Part shown: in pieces, positions 44,771 through 56,805 of the stretch
How positions within the stretch are numbered: position 1 is the first letter of the stretch
Layout: each line of letters opens with the position of its first letter
Source of the DNA: Diphasiastrum complanatum
Lineage: Eukaryota > Streptophyta > Lycopodiopsida > Lycopodiales > Lycopodiaceae
DNA: 64,000 nucleotides
NCBI GenBank assembly: GCA_029204225.1
Contig: CM055110.1
Span: 45,470,267 to 45,534,266, forward strand
Reading direction: 5' to 3'
Notes under the pieces: generated by a model
Databases searched by the model: none
Seen by the model: the letters and a program-made list of their open reading frames with translations, nothing else
What the model was told of the DNA's origin: nothing
Program-made: the position numbers and the translations under genes

Positions 44771-45030
44771 TCCAAGGCCCTTCCGCTAGGGAAGGGCCTT
44801 CGACTGAGGGCGGTAGCCCGAGGCGGAAGGCCTTTTCGGATGGCAGAATGGTAGAGGAAGCAAACCTTCCTCAACATGAAAAAATTCACCTTTTTTTTGC
44901 CATAAATTTATTCTAACGTGCACCTTTCGTATGGTGGAAGGCCTCATCCGAGGGCCTTCAGTACAGGGAGGACCCTTGCCCGAGGGCAGGGCTCCGACCT
45001 ACACGGAAGGCCTAAGGCCCATAGGCCTTC
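44771..45030. repeat. GC-rich palindromic CCTTCCGC patches
   Basis: AAGGCCCTTCC, then GCTAG, then GGAAGGGCCTT at about 44778-44804 is a perfect 11-base-stem hairpin. Related words (GCGGAAGGCC, GAGGGCCTTC, AAGGCCCATAGGCCTTCC) recur to 45030, and one more patch lies at 40515. Base composition is sharply GC-rich against its surroundings, so it is probably a mobile repeat family. Ends were not found. Confidence 0.6.
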
Positions 45031-46512
45031 CACGACATAATGCAAGGTGAGAAGGTGGAGAGAGAACGCACATTTTGAAGAAAGAGCGCACATTCCAAAG
45101 AGAGAATGGCAAATTTTAGAGGATAGAGAAAGGTGGATGCATATTCTGTTGCTGGAGGTGCCTCGAAAATACACACAAAACCTGAGCACTTGGCATTACA
45201 GACATTGAAAAGTGCATGTAAAAAAAAATTCTAAATAGCAACCCACGGATTCCGCCCAAAGTGGCACCACAGGCTTCTTCATGAAAAAGTGAAGAATGAT
45301 TCTACATACCACATCATGTGTGTTCAAAGGCACAACGTAGGGAGTAGTTGGATTGGTTGGCACTTTTTGGGACAAGCAAAATTTCTCTGTTATTTTCTAG
45401 AATTTGTTGATATGCTCACCAATAAACTTTGATGACAAAAGAAATCAATTGACAACTAAAACTTGGCAATAAGCCTTTGGGTAATGTAATGGCCATGGGT
45501 TGGACAAGTCTCAAGCCATGTCTTGCAATTGCCTTCGCTTGCCAAGTCATCAAATTTTTTGAAGACATGTCCTTCCCATGGCCATAGCCACTACATAATC
45601 GCAGCTATTTTTGAGCCACACAAGTAGTGATACAAGATTACAAGCTATATTATCCTATGCAATGTGCCACTAATCAAGCATAATATATGCCACAACGACT
45701 TTAAATCAAAACTATGTCGAGCTTGTGAATGTCAATAGAGGACAAATTTTAAGATTTCATCCAAAAGGGCTCATAGTTTCAAAAGATATCCATGAGGGTC
45801 ACGAGGGCCTCTTATTTTCAAAGCTTGCCACAACTTCGAAAATTACCCACATCACCCATGAAGGTCAGTAGAAATATCATTCCTCTATATAAAGGTCAAG
45901 CAGAAAACTTATTTATTCTTACCCATTATGAACATAACATGTTTAATAAAAAAAATTCAAGACTTGCCATATTCAATAAATAATTTTATTGAATCCGTCA
46001 AAATTTATACCAATAATTAAAATTATTTATGGGTACATAGGTTTTTTAATTTTATTGGGTAGGTGAATCTAGTCGAAGAGACATTGGCTCCGTTTAATGG
46101 TATCCATTCTATTCTAAGAAAATTGAGTGAAACCTTCAAGGACTAATACTTTGAGTTGGGAACATTGTAGCGATGTAATGACATTTTTTTTGTTCGTACA
46201 CAATATCAAGCATCATGTGCAAAAAACTTCTTTTACATTTATGTTGGCCCTAAGCATCATTAGACACAATGTTTACATTCCATCCAAGAGGGCTTTGTAT
46301 ATTCAAATTGCATTCTCGAGGGCTATGGACTCTCAAGACTAAATCCATGAGAATTGTCTTCAAGATTCCATACATAGGCTTATTATATTCAGGGCTTACA
46401 CCCAATCATATTTGTAGAAAAAAAGAGATCTCATTATTATGTCCTTGGTATTGGTGATCTCCAAACTTTATTTGAATTGTCCATTTATAAAAGATATGAG
46501 CTAACATACATT

Positions 46513-46517
<5 letters not shown>

Positions 46518-46589
<72 letters not shown>
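46518..46589. repeat. GA microsatellite
   Basis: 36 uninterrupted GA units. Confidence 0.97.
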
Positions 46590-46591
<2 letters not shown>

Positions 46592-48361
46592 CATTGAGTT
46601 GAGGGAATTCCACTCTCGTGACACTTATTAGGGTGGTTTTCACATGGAGTGGGGGGTAAGTCCACAAGACCCAAATCCTTTACTTTGATTGGTGGAGCCA
46701 CTCCAAGAGGCCTTCCGTCGATTTTACTAGGAGTGAGAATTGTCTCTAGGTGACTTCCTAGGTGGCATTGAAAGGTGCCAACTTGGGGTAACTCAACAAA
46801 CCAGGGGAGTACCTTGGGCCTCTTGGGGGTAAGTGGTGGGCCCTTACTCTCCTCCAATAAAAAACATAGATTCCTTATCTAATTTGAATTTACACAGTAG
46901 ATGCTTTGCCCTCCAAATGAAAGGGGCTTTCACATGGAATGATGTGGAAAGACCTAGGCTTTCAAATTGGAGGGTAAGTGCAAATTTTGAAATGGCTCTG
47001 GACTCTTCCATGCAAAACCACCCTTTATAAGCAACCATTTGCATATACGAATGCTTTTGGGCCCACAGCCTAATGATCTACTTGACGTTCTAAACATTCA
47101 TTGGACCAAAATTATGCCTTGTGTGTATATGATTACATACAATTGTCTATTGCTCATAACACTTGGTCGTAATGTTCATAAAACCATATCTTTTCGCACG
47201 TGTGCGCCAAGGGATTCTTCTCCTACACACACACACACACACACACACACATTTGATTAAGAAATGCTCTCATGATTTACTCGCTTGTTTTGGTCACTAT
47301 GATCATAATGAACGAACTGTCTTTAGTTCTTTTGATCAAACTCGTACGACACTCTTAATGTTAACAATGAAAAAATTTGTGTTGACAGTCTTCTAATCCC
47401 CTCGATATGGTTGTCACTACTAACGGGTATGAAGAGTTGAAGTGCTATGAAATGATCATGATTTTACTACTTGTTGATGCTTAACTTTCATTAACGAGGT
47501 TTCCTTTGAAGTGTACTTCTTTTTGTTTTATACTTCGACTATTTCTGATATAAATGGTATGATGGGTTTAGTTATATGACTTGCATTAGACTTGTTTGTT
47601 AAAGTCTATATATACTTATTTGTGGACGGTAATGCCTTGACAATTTGAAATTGACAGTGCAATAAATATTTCTCTAAGTTGTTACTTAGGATAAGGGATG
47701 GTGTTCCGATAAGCATTTGAAAAGGGTAATGGCAGACAGTTTTTAACTCTACTTTTCAAACTAGTCTGGATGTAATTGTCTACTTTAGCTGTACTTATGT
47801 AATTGTTGACTTTCAAGCACTGATTATACATTGTTAACCTTATAATTTTGTAACTTTGAGTACAGCTGAATCTATGTCCAACTTTTTACTCATGATATGG
47901 ATAGAATTAGAGTCACCTAACTTGGCAATGACTACTTGTTGCGACATGGATAACAACTAAGAATATCTGTAGACACTTGTAGTTCCCACAATCATGTCCT
48001 TGTTCTAACATGATTGTTGTTGTGGATGGATGCAAGTGAGCATATTCTCCTCAACTCAGAGCTTTTACTGGTTGTTAGGTTTGGTCAATATGATATCTTT
48101 TACTGTGACGACTCTATATGAATTTTATTTACTTCAAGATTCGTATGTCTGGTTTTGTGGTGATAATGTGCAGTTTTGTTAGGTTCAAACACACACACAC
48201 ACACACTAAGAATAAACCTATAGATTCTGTTTACAGGGCACCAAAAGGAGTAATAGTGGAGCCAAACCACACTAGGCCTAAAGTCCTTTTATTGGCTTTC
48301 TAATTAATCAAATCTCTATGTGATCATCGGGTTGGACTTACACATGCAGGGAGCCAAATCT

Positions 48362-49015
48362 TGTCATAAAATGTGAGGATGACCAGCAGCGGAAGCTCAA
48401 AGCTTTGAGTGTAGGCCTGTAGGAACGGAAACGCAACAGTTAGCAGTAGAAATATTCAAGAAGAATAATTCATACAAATTGCTCAAATGAATAATACAAT
48501 AGTGAGACAAAAATTGCACTCTGATTAATATCAACAGTGAGTACAATGGCTTGAAGTAATAACTTCAGCTTGCTGAACGTGATAACGCTGGCGACAGATA
48601 ACTCTGCTTGAAAAAGAACACTTACATAGCTTGATTCAGTGATTCCAAGGCATTCTAGCCATTGTGTCACATTTTTTCGTGAAGGTGCGAAAAAGACGAA
48701 GAAGGCGAAGGTGGTCCAGAAATGGATTCCGAGGCATTCTGGCCACTGTGTCGCATTTTCGCAAAGGTGTGAAAAAAGGCGAAGAAGACGAAGGTGGTCC
48801 AGAAATGGATTCCAAGGCATTCTGGCCATTGTGTCACATTTTTCGCGAAGGTGCGAAAAAGGCGAAGACGGCGAAGGTGCATTTAAAAACGTTTAAGGCA
48901 CAAAACATCTCAAAGGAAAAAAATGTGAAGGTCCGAAACATGTAGTCGGCCTTCGGTTTTCAGGATGCTCATTACTTGAACGATTTGTTTAAGACTAAGC
49001 ATAAGAGATCTAACA
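48362..49015 (-). mobile_element. 3' LTR of minus-strand Copia element
   Basis: Begins (plus view) TGTCATAAAATG and ends CTAACA, so the LTR reads TGTTAG...ATGACA. Its first 275 bases match 53132-53407 at about nine bases in ten by eye. It contains three copies of an 83-84-base minisatellite (48641, 48725, 48808). Compared with the 5' LTR it lacks the stretch holding the TATA box. The polypurine tract adjoins at 49016-49024. Confidence 0.85.
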
Positions 49016-49024
49016 CTCTCCCTT
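49016..49024 (-). other. Polypurine tract
   Basis: The minus strand reads AAGGGAGAG directly before the LTR start TGTTAG. It primes plus-strand DNA synthesis in LTR elements. The RNase H stop codon overlaps its first bases. Confidence 0.85.
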
Positions 49025-52000
49025 AATGTGGATCATGAAAAACCTTGATCTTCAGATTTAACATATCGTTAAATTTGATATGTTGCTCCTTTGATAGAGC
49101 CTTTGTGAAGTAATCTGCTGCCATGTAGTTTGTTTTGCAGAGAACCAATGCTAATTCCTTGCTATGCACTTTCTCTCTAAGGTAATGATATCTAATTTCG
49201 ATATGTTTGTTTCGAGAGTAAAATCTTGGAGTGAGAGATAACGCTAATGTGCTTTGATTGTCACGATAGTAGGTAGTGTTTGTGCAAGGTTGATGTTTGC
49301 ATGTAGTTGCCTTAGCCAGATCGCCTCTTTGGTTGCATTTGAAACAGCTGTGTATTCAAATTCCGTTGAAATGCAACTGAGGTCTGCTTATGACTGTTCC
49401 ATGAGATTGGGCCTTGGTTGTATAAAAAAAATACAAATCTATAAGTTGATTTTCTGGTGTCGACATCTCCTACCCAATCTGCATTTGTGTAGGCTTCAAA
49501 GATGTTGGCAGTGTGGCTATCTCCATAGCAGATGTTGAGAGTTTTCGTTGCTTGGATGTACTTCATGACCTTTATTAGTGCTTTCCAATGAGTTAAGCCT
49601 GGATCGACAAGAACTGGCTAAGTGTACTGATCGAATATGCAAGGTTTGGTCGCGTGCAGATCATTGCGTACGTTAGTGAGCCGATGATGGATTGAAACGT
49701 GTAGCGCTTCATCTCTTCCTTTTTTGCCTCAGTTTGAGGAGACTGTTCATTTGATAACTTTAGTCCAGGGTTGAGTGGAAAGTGGCTTGGTTTGCAGCTG
49801 GTCATTCCATACTTTTCTAGCACGTTGTTGAGATAACATGCTGACTGATAAAAATCAGTCTGTTGGGTCGATCTCATTGGATTTGGATTCCGAGACAATA
49901 GTGGGATGGACCCATATCAGTCATCTTGTATTCCTGGGCCAGCATGCATTTTGTATCCTTCATCAGATTCAGATTGTTACTGAATAAGAGTGTATCATCA
50001 ACATAGAGAGTGATGATGATGAAGTATTCTGATACATACTTGAAGTAGACAGTCGAGTCTGCCGAGTTTGGAATAAAACCATTCTCTATCAGAAATGTGT
50101 TGATCTTCTGGAACCAGGCTTTGGGTGACTGTTTCAGCCCGTAGAGCACCTTGTGCATTTTGCATACAAGGTGTTGTTGCTTGTTGTTGAGTTCGTATCC
50201 CTCTAGCTGCGTCATATAGATTTCCTCTTCAATGGTTCAATTGAGGAAAGTAGTCTAAACATCCATCTGGTGGACTTCAAGATCTGTTACAGCTGCAAAG
50301 AACAGGAGGAGGGGGATCGAAGCATGTTTGACAATTGGATTGAAGGTTTCTGGATAATCAAGATTTGGAATCTGGAAAAAGCCTTTGGCGACTAGCCTGG
50401 CCTTATAACAATTTAGCCTTCCTTCAGCGTCGTACTTCGTCTTGAATATCCATTTGCGTGGAATTGGGTTTCGATCCTTTGGCAGTTCAGTGATTGTCCA
50501 TGTTTGATTCTCGATCAGAAAATCGAATTCGGTGTCCATCGCTGCTTTCCACTGGTCAGCATCAAGAGTAGACATTGCCTCAAAAACGGTGTTTGGTTTC
50601 TACACAAAGTAGCAGGCCGGATCATCCATAGATCTGGATGGAGGCTGTCTGGACTTGTTTGACCTTCTGGGTTGAACTTTGGCCCTCTGATGTGGGTTGA
50701 CTCATTGAGGTTCTGACTCATTGTCTAAGTCAGTGTCGATATTCTGCAGTTGAATCCCTGGATCGGAATTGTCTAGTTGTTTGATCCTTGGGTCGGATTT
50801 ATCAGCAGCTTTTCCTTTGTGGTCGATGAATTGGTCTTCCACAAAAATGACATCTCTACTGGTGAATGCCTTCTCGGTATCCAAATTATAGAGCTTGTAT
50901 GCTTTGTGGTCTAGGAAATAGCCGATGAAAATCGTTTTCCTGCTCTTATCATGCTTCTTCTTAGATCTTCAGGGATTTGAATGAAAGCGATGCATCCAAA
51001 CACTCGAATATTTTTGAGTGATGGTTTCGATCATGTCCACACCTCATAAGGTGTCTTGCCATTCAGGGCTTTGGTGATGGATCAATTCTGCAAATAGGTA
51101 GCTATAGTAACAGCTTATGTCCAGAATTTCTTTGGAAGAGAGGCATGGGCCATCATGCTCTTGGCGCTTTCGATGAGTATCTGATTCTTCTGTTCAACTA
51201 CACCATTGAACTGAGGTGAGTAGCTGGTTGTATATTGTTGATGTATCCCATTGGCTTGCAGAACTCCTTGAATTTTGTGGAGATGTATTATCCCTCTCCA
51301 TCTGTGCGTAGAGCCTTGATCTTCCTCTGGGTTTGGTTTTCTGCAGATGCCTTGATCTGGTTGAAGAACTTGAATGCTTCAAATTTGTTCTTCATATAGT
51401 AGGTAGCAGTCCCTCAAGAGAAGTCGTCGATGAAGGTTAGAAAATAGAGAGCTCCTCTTGTGGAAGTAGTCTGCATCGGGCCACAAATGTTGTTGTGTAC
51501 AAGGCCAAGCAAGCCCTTGAATGTATGAACTGATCTAAAATGAAGGGACTTCTAGCATGTTTTTTTTCTAATAATACAGCTTTCGCATGGAGAAGTTGGC
51601 TTGCTGACAGAAGGCAGATCTTGTACTAGACTTTGAGTTGACATTTGCTGAATATTGTTGAAGTTAAGATGGCCAAGTCTGAAATGCCACAGCATATCAG
51701 TTGACTCAAAAGTGGCTGTGTGAAGAGCTTGACTGTTAGAAGAGTAGCATTGGTTAAGTTTGTAAAGATAGCCGCTTCTTCTTCCATAGGCTAGAACCTT
51801 TCGGGATTTGTCAAGAATTGTGCAATATTTTGTATCAAATTCAACCCTCTGACCTGAATCGGTAATTCTGCTAAGTGAGAGCAGATTCTTGGTCAGATTT
51901 GGAACGTGGAGAACGTTGGACAGCAACTTGACCTCACTCCTTTTGAATTCAACTCTGACTGTTCCTTCACCTTCGATTGAATGTGTTGAATTGTCTCCAA

Positions 52001-52988
52001 GTTAGACAACTTAAGAGTGGGTGAATGACTGATAGTCTTTGAATCAGTCGTGATGGTGAGTCATGTGTTGAGTTGCTCCAGAATCTAAATACTAGGAATT
52101 GATATCTTGTTGTTCTTCGACTTTGGTCATGAAAGCTGCTTCATCTTCTTCTTGTTGTTGATTTGAGTGACTGGTTGTAGCACTATGTGCTTGTTGTTGG
52201 AATTTTTTCTCCTTTTCGTTGTTGTATTTCAAAGTTTGGCAATCCTTGATTTCATGGCCAATCCTCTTATGCACTGGTTGGAATGATGAAGAGCTTGAAT
52301 TCGATCCTGAACCGAAATTTGGTCCAGACTGCATGTTGCTCTTCCTAACTTTGTAGATCTCTTGGATCTAAACTTCTAATTTTTCGAATATAGAACTTGA
52401 GGATCCGATCCTGAACCTGAGGAGGATGTTGATCTCCTCTTGTAGGAGCAGCAAAATTACTCTTGATAGAGTGAGGTGTTCCTGGGTAGAAATTGCCATT
52501 ACCCAATTTTTGTAGGCTTCAGATAGACTCGATAATAGAGTCATGAGTGCATCGAAATCTTCTATGACTGAGCAAGTTGCAGTCATCTGCTCCAGAAGAC
52601 TTTTGAAGCTATTGAGATGACTCGAAACACTATCTGCATCAAACATTCTGAGGGTGAAATTTTTTTTCCTCAGATGAAGCTTGGAAGTAATGTCTCTGAT
52701 GTCGTAGAGAGTTGCTAGGATGTCTCATGCATCCTTAGCAGTCTGAGCAGCACGTATGTGGCTGATCTGAGTATCTTTGATATTGAGGGTGATCATGGCA
52801 AATGCTTTGCCATCTCTCAGTCTCCACTTGGTGATGTTGGTTGCATCTCCTTCTGGTTTGAGTTATGTGCCATCAACGATGTCCCACAGTTCTTTGGCTA
52901 GAAGTATAACCTTCATTTCGAATTTCCAGAGATGGTAGTTATCTCCATCAAGTTTGTCAATGAGAGATGAACTAGATGATGGATCCAT
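49023..52988 (-). mobile_element. Copia gag-pol, all domains present but broken
   Basis: In minus-strand order: gag start MDPSSSSSLIDKLDGDNYHL (52988); gag core (LHLRKKNFTLRMFDADSVSS, LLSSLSEAYKNWVMAIS); a changed knuckle (KRIGHEIKDCQTLK, first Cys pair lost); protease YLDSGATQHM (about 52085). Integrase zinc region follows as MLWHFRLGHLNFNNIQQM and CESCIIRKKTC (51680-51560), then NNICGPMQTTSTRGALYFLT (about 51500) and the C-terminal RDVIFVEDQF (50860). Reverse transcriptase reads ELPKDRNPIPRKWIFKTKYD (50480) and ITLYVDDTLLF (50005). RNase H runs from GSLTYAMICTRPNLAYSIST to HIKFNDMLNLKIKVFHDPH, stop at 49023. Many in-frame stops and frameshifts make it non-autonomous as it stands. This is the most complete mobile element in the window. 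Confidence 0.93.
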
Positions 52989-53119
52989 TGTGGTTGAACA
53001 AGATCGTTGGTAGAAACAACAATTGTCGAAATACTATTGGCTGCACGTTTGCTAGAAAGATGTCCTGATAGAAACAAGACTGATAATCCACAGTAGAAAT
53101 GCAGATTTTTGAAATGCCT

Positions 53120-53131
53120 GCTCTGATACCA
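53120..53131 (-). other. Copia primer-binding site
   Basis: The reverse complement is exactly TGGTATCAGAGC (initiator tRNA-Met), directly after the LTR end ...TACGACA and 132 bases before the gag ATG. Confidence 0.93.
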
Positions 53132-53950
53132 TGTCGTAAAATGTGAGGATGACCGGCAATGGAAGCTCGAAGCTTTGAGCGTAGGCATGTAAGAACGGAA
53201 ACGCAACAATTAGCAGCAGAAATATTCAAGAAGAATCATTCATACAAATTGCTCAAATGAATAGTACAGTAGTGAAACAAAAATTGCACTTTGATTAATA
53301 TCAACAGTGAGTACAATGGCTTGAAGTAATAACTTTAGCTTGCTGAGCATGATAACACTGGCTACAAATAACTTTGAATGAAAAAGAACACTTACATAGT
53401 TTGATTCAACTAGTATATATATTTACAAGTGTCAAGAGACAAATATCTTAAAGCCTTGAATGTTATTTACGCCAGTCTTTGTATATGTACAAAGTGGGTA
53501 ACCACCCTTGGGATATTTAGCGGGCTAGATGTTTTTAGGGTTGATGATAAGTTGGTGACATTGGTCTGCCACTGTTGGGAAAAACCCAAAAAATGCGAAG
53601 GTGCCTTTGAACAGAGAAAGCATGTAAATCTCGAAGGTGAGAAAATCTTGAAGGTGCCTTTAAAGTGAAGGCTGAGAAATGTGAAAACCCGAAGGTGCCT
53701 TTAAAGTGAAGGCAGAGAAATGTGAAAAACCCGAATTTTGGTCACAGTGTCGCATTTTTTCCAAAGGTGTAAAAATGCGAAAAAGACGAAGGTGGTCCTA
53801 AAATGGATTCCAATGCATTCTGGCCACTATGTCGCATTTTTCACGAAGGTGTGAAAAAGAAAGAGATTCCAAGGCATTCTGGCCACTGTGTCGCATTTTT
53901 TGCAAAGGTGCAAAAAAAAGACGAAGGTGGTCCAAAAATGGATTCCAAGG
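53132..53950 (-). mobile_element. 5' LTR of minus-strand Copia, with TATA box and variable U3
   Basis: The first 276 bases (to 53407) match the 3' LTR. Then comes sequence that the 3' LTR lacks (53408-53760). It begins with TAAATATATATACTAG on the minus strand (53409-53424), a good LTR TATA box, and has a 41-base unit AAGGTGCCTTTAAAGTGAAG... twice (about 53650 and 53690). The minisatellite shared with the other LTR follows (GATTCC units at 53816, 53865 and 53941). The outer end of the LTR (TGTTAG) is missing, so it is truncated near 53950. Confidence 0.75.
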
Positions 53951-53959
53951 CATTCTGGT

Positions 53960-54410
53960 TCACGATAAGCTTTTGGTAATATAATCACAACATCATCCAA
54001 AGTATAGTGTTTGAAATGCTCGGGCATATCATGCTGGACTTCTTCTGATTGTTTTATTTCATAAGGATTGATCTTAGATTTTCGTTTAGCTTTCTTGGCA
54101 AGAATCGATCGTGGAGGTGATGACTTTCTAGAGGATGTGCTCCTCTCTGAAGGTGATGACTTCCTTGATGGTGAGTTTGTGTGAGAATTCTGACTGAAAG
54201 AATCATCCTTGGTATTTCCTTTTCCTTTATCTAATAAAGGTGGTACATTCTTAGAATCAACTTTTCGAGATAATTGTTCCATTTTAGAACCGTATTATAG
54301 TGTTGCTTAGCTTGCCTCTTCATCATTGGTCTTGTAGCTTTTCCTTCCTTCAATGTAACTGCTTTAGGCAGTTTTATTGTTGGTTCTTTAGGAATATAGG
54401 CTTATGTAGA
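53960..54410 (-). pseudogene. Unrecognised Ser/Lys-rich coding fragment
   Basis: The minus strand reads AYIPKEPTIKLPKAVTLKEG, then KATRPMMKRQAKQHYNTVL, shifts frame, then MEQLSRKVDSKNVPPLLDKG, an SR-like stretch (SPSRKSSPSERSTSSRKSSP), and EHFKHYTLDDVVIILPKAYR. It is clearly coding-like with only one frameshift. It sits between a truncated Copia LTR and a Copia integrase piece of opposite orientation. I do not recognise it; a linker region of a retroelement gag is one possibility. Confidence 0.4.
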
Positions 54411-54419
54411 ATTAGTTAG

Positions 54420-56796
54420 TTGCAAAAAATCAGACCCAGAGAACAATCAAAGCTATACGTTCTGATGGAGGGGGAGAATACATCTCCACTGAGTTCAAGG
54501 AATTCTGCAAGGCCTGTGGAATACATCAACAATCCACCACTAGCTACTCTCCTCAGCCCAATGGAGTAGTAGAGAGGAAGAATCAAATACTTATTGAGAG
54601 TGCCAAAAGCATGATGGCCCATGCTTCTCTTCCAAAAAGATTTTGGACAGAAGCTGTCATTACAGCTACCTACCTGCAAAATTGATCCATCACCAAGGCC
54701 TTGAATGGCAAGATACCTCATGAGGTGTGGACTGGATCAAAGCCATCACTCAAACGTATTCGAGTGTTTAAAAGCATTGCCTATGCTCAGATCCCTAAAG
54801 ATCTGAGAAAGAAGATGGATGACAAAATCAGAAAATCGATTTTCATTGGCTACTCCCCAGATCACAAGACATACAAACTCTACAACCTGAAAAATCAGAA
54901 GACCTTCACAAGTAGGCATGTCATATTCATGGAAGACCAATTTTTCGACCATAAGGAAAAAGCTCCAGACAAATCCGGCCCAAGGATCAAACGGTCAAAA
55001 TCCGATCCCAAGATTGAAAAATCAAAATCTGATCTATGGTCGAAAAATCCAAAATCTAACCCAAGGATAGAAAATATAAAATCTGATCCAAGGGTCGAAT
55101 AGCAGAAAATCAATACTAACTCAGACAATGAGTCAGAACTCAACAGCATCATCAAAGGATAAAAATTCAACCCAAAAGGTCAAATCGACCCAGACAACAT
55201 CCATCCTGATTCATGGATGATCCGGCCTGCTATTTTGTGTAGGAACCAAACACAATTCATGAGGCAATGTCAACACTTGATGCTGACCAATGGAAAGCAA
55301 CCATGGATGCAGAATTTGATTCTCTGATTGAGAATCAAATGTGGACTATAACTGAACTGCCAAAGGATCGAAATCCGATACCATGCAAGTGGTTGTTCAA
55401 AGTGAAGTATGATGCTGAAGGGAAAATAAATGGATACAAGGCCAGATTGGTAGCCAAAGGCTTCTCCCAGATTCTAGATCTGGATTATTCATAAACCTTC
55501 AGTCCTATGGTAAGGCATGTGTCAATTTGTTTACAAAGTTTACCAAATGGATGTCCAAACTGCATTCCTCAATGGAGCCATTGAAGAGGAGATCTACATG
55601 TTCCAGCTAGAAGGATATGAGCTAAAGAGTAAGGAGCACCTAGTGTGTAAAATTCACAAAGCTCTGTATGGTCTGTAACAATCTCCAAGAGCCTAGTTTC
55701 AAAAAATAAATACATTTTTAATCGAGAATGATTTTATTCCAAATTTGGTACACTCAAAATATTTATTTTAAGTTTGTGTCGGATTCCTTCATAATCATCA
55801 CTCTTTATGTTGATGACATGTTACTGTTTAGTAGCAATTTAAATTTGTTGAAGGATACCAAATGCTTGTTAGCACAAGAATACATGATGACGGATATGGG
55901 TCCTTCACACTACTATCTCGAAATTTAGATTTTTCGAATTTGACCTAGTAGGCAGATTTTCATCAACCAGCAGAGATACCTCACCAATGTGTTGAAGAAA
56001 TATGGAATGGCCGAGTGCAAACCGAATCACTTCCCACTCGACCATGGTTTGAAGCCGTCAAAGGAGCAATGTCCAAAATTTGAGTCAAAGAAAGACAAAA
56101 TGAAGCAGTATCCATTTCACTCCATAATTGGTTCATTGATGTATGATATGATTTGCACTCGATCTACCCTTGCTTACTCAATCAGCTCTCTCAGCCAATT
56201 TCTTTCAAATCCAGGTCCAGTCCATCGGAAGGCTCTCATGAAAGTCATGAAATATGTCCAAACTACAAAACACCTCAACATTTCCTATGGAGGCAACCAA
56301 TCTGCCAACATTCTAGAGGGCAACGCATATGCAGATTGGGCAGGAGATATCGACACAAGAAAATCGACCTCTGAATTTGTGTTCTTGTTTAATCAAGGCC
56401 CAATTTTATGGAACATCTGGAAACAGACATTAGTAGCATTGTCCTTCACAAAATCGGAATACAAAGCTGCCACAAATGCTATCAAGGAGACAATTTGGTT
56501 GAGGAACCTGCTTGTAGATATCGAAATTATCCAGTCACATCCAATGACCCTCTTCTATGACAATCAAAGTGCCATTGCACTATCTCTGAATCCGAGATTC
56601 CACTCCCAAAGTAAGCATATCAAAATCCAATATCACTATCTTAGAGAGAATGTGCAAAGCAAGGAATTTTTTTTGGTTTACTATAGGACAAAGTTACAGG
56701 TAGTAGATTACTTCACCGAGGCTCTAACAAAGGAACATCATCTCAGATTTAACAATCTACTAAATTTGAAGATCGAAATTTTTAAAGATCCACATT
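54420..56796 (+). mobile_element. Copia integrase, reverse transcriptase and RNase H (5'-truncated)
   Basis: Begins inside the integrase core (TIKAIRSDGGGEYISTEFKE, then SYSPQPNGVVERKNQILIES) and continues through RIRVFKSIAYAQIPKDLRKK and SRHVIFMEDQF. A Lys/Ser/Asp-rich repeat linker (KSDPKIEKSKSD) follows, then RT (STLDADQWKATMDAEFDSLI; ITLYVDDMLLF at 55800) and RNase H to GAALTKEH-like and IEIFKDPH, stop at 56796. It has the same family wording as the minus element at 48362-53950, in opposite orientation. It has stops at several points (for example 54679, 55493). Gag, protease and the 5' LTR are missing. Confidence 0.92.
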
Positions 56797-56805
56797 AAGG
56801 GGGAG
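56797..56805 (+). other. Polypurine tract
   Basis: AAGGGGGAG immediately before the LTR start TGTTGGAATTC, directly after the RNase H stop. Confidence 0.88.

Larger units (their letters stand above)
44020..48361. other. Intergenic region upstream of NAGS
   Basis: No gene is supported. It holds a C/G-run hairpin at 44221-44265, GC-rich CCTTCCGC patches at 44770-45030, a long GA microsatellite at 46518-46589, and CA microsatellites near 47226-47251 and 48189-48206. Two similar words, ATGTGTGTTCAAAAGGCAC (44690-44708) and ATGTGTGTTCAAAGGCAC (about 45313-45330), flank the GC-rich patches. Confidence 0.55.

Noticed and set aside
48639-48945. Overlapping plus-strand Lys/Arg-rich frames
   Set aside because: They are translations of the LTR minisatellite and have no start or domain support.
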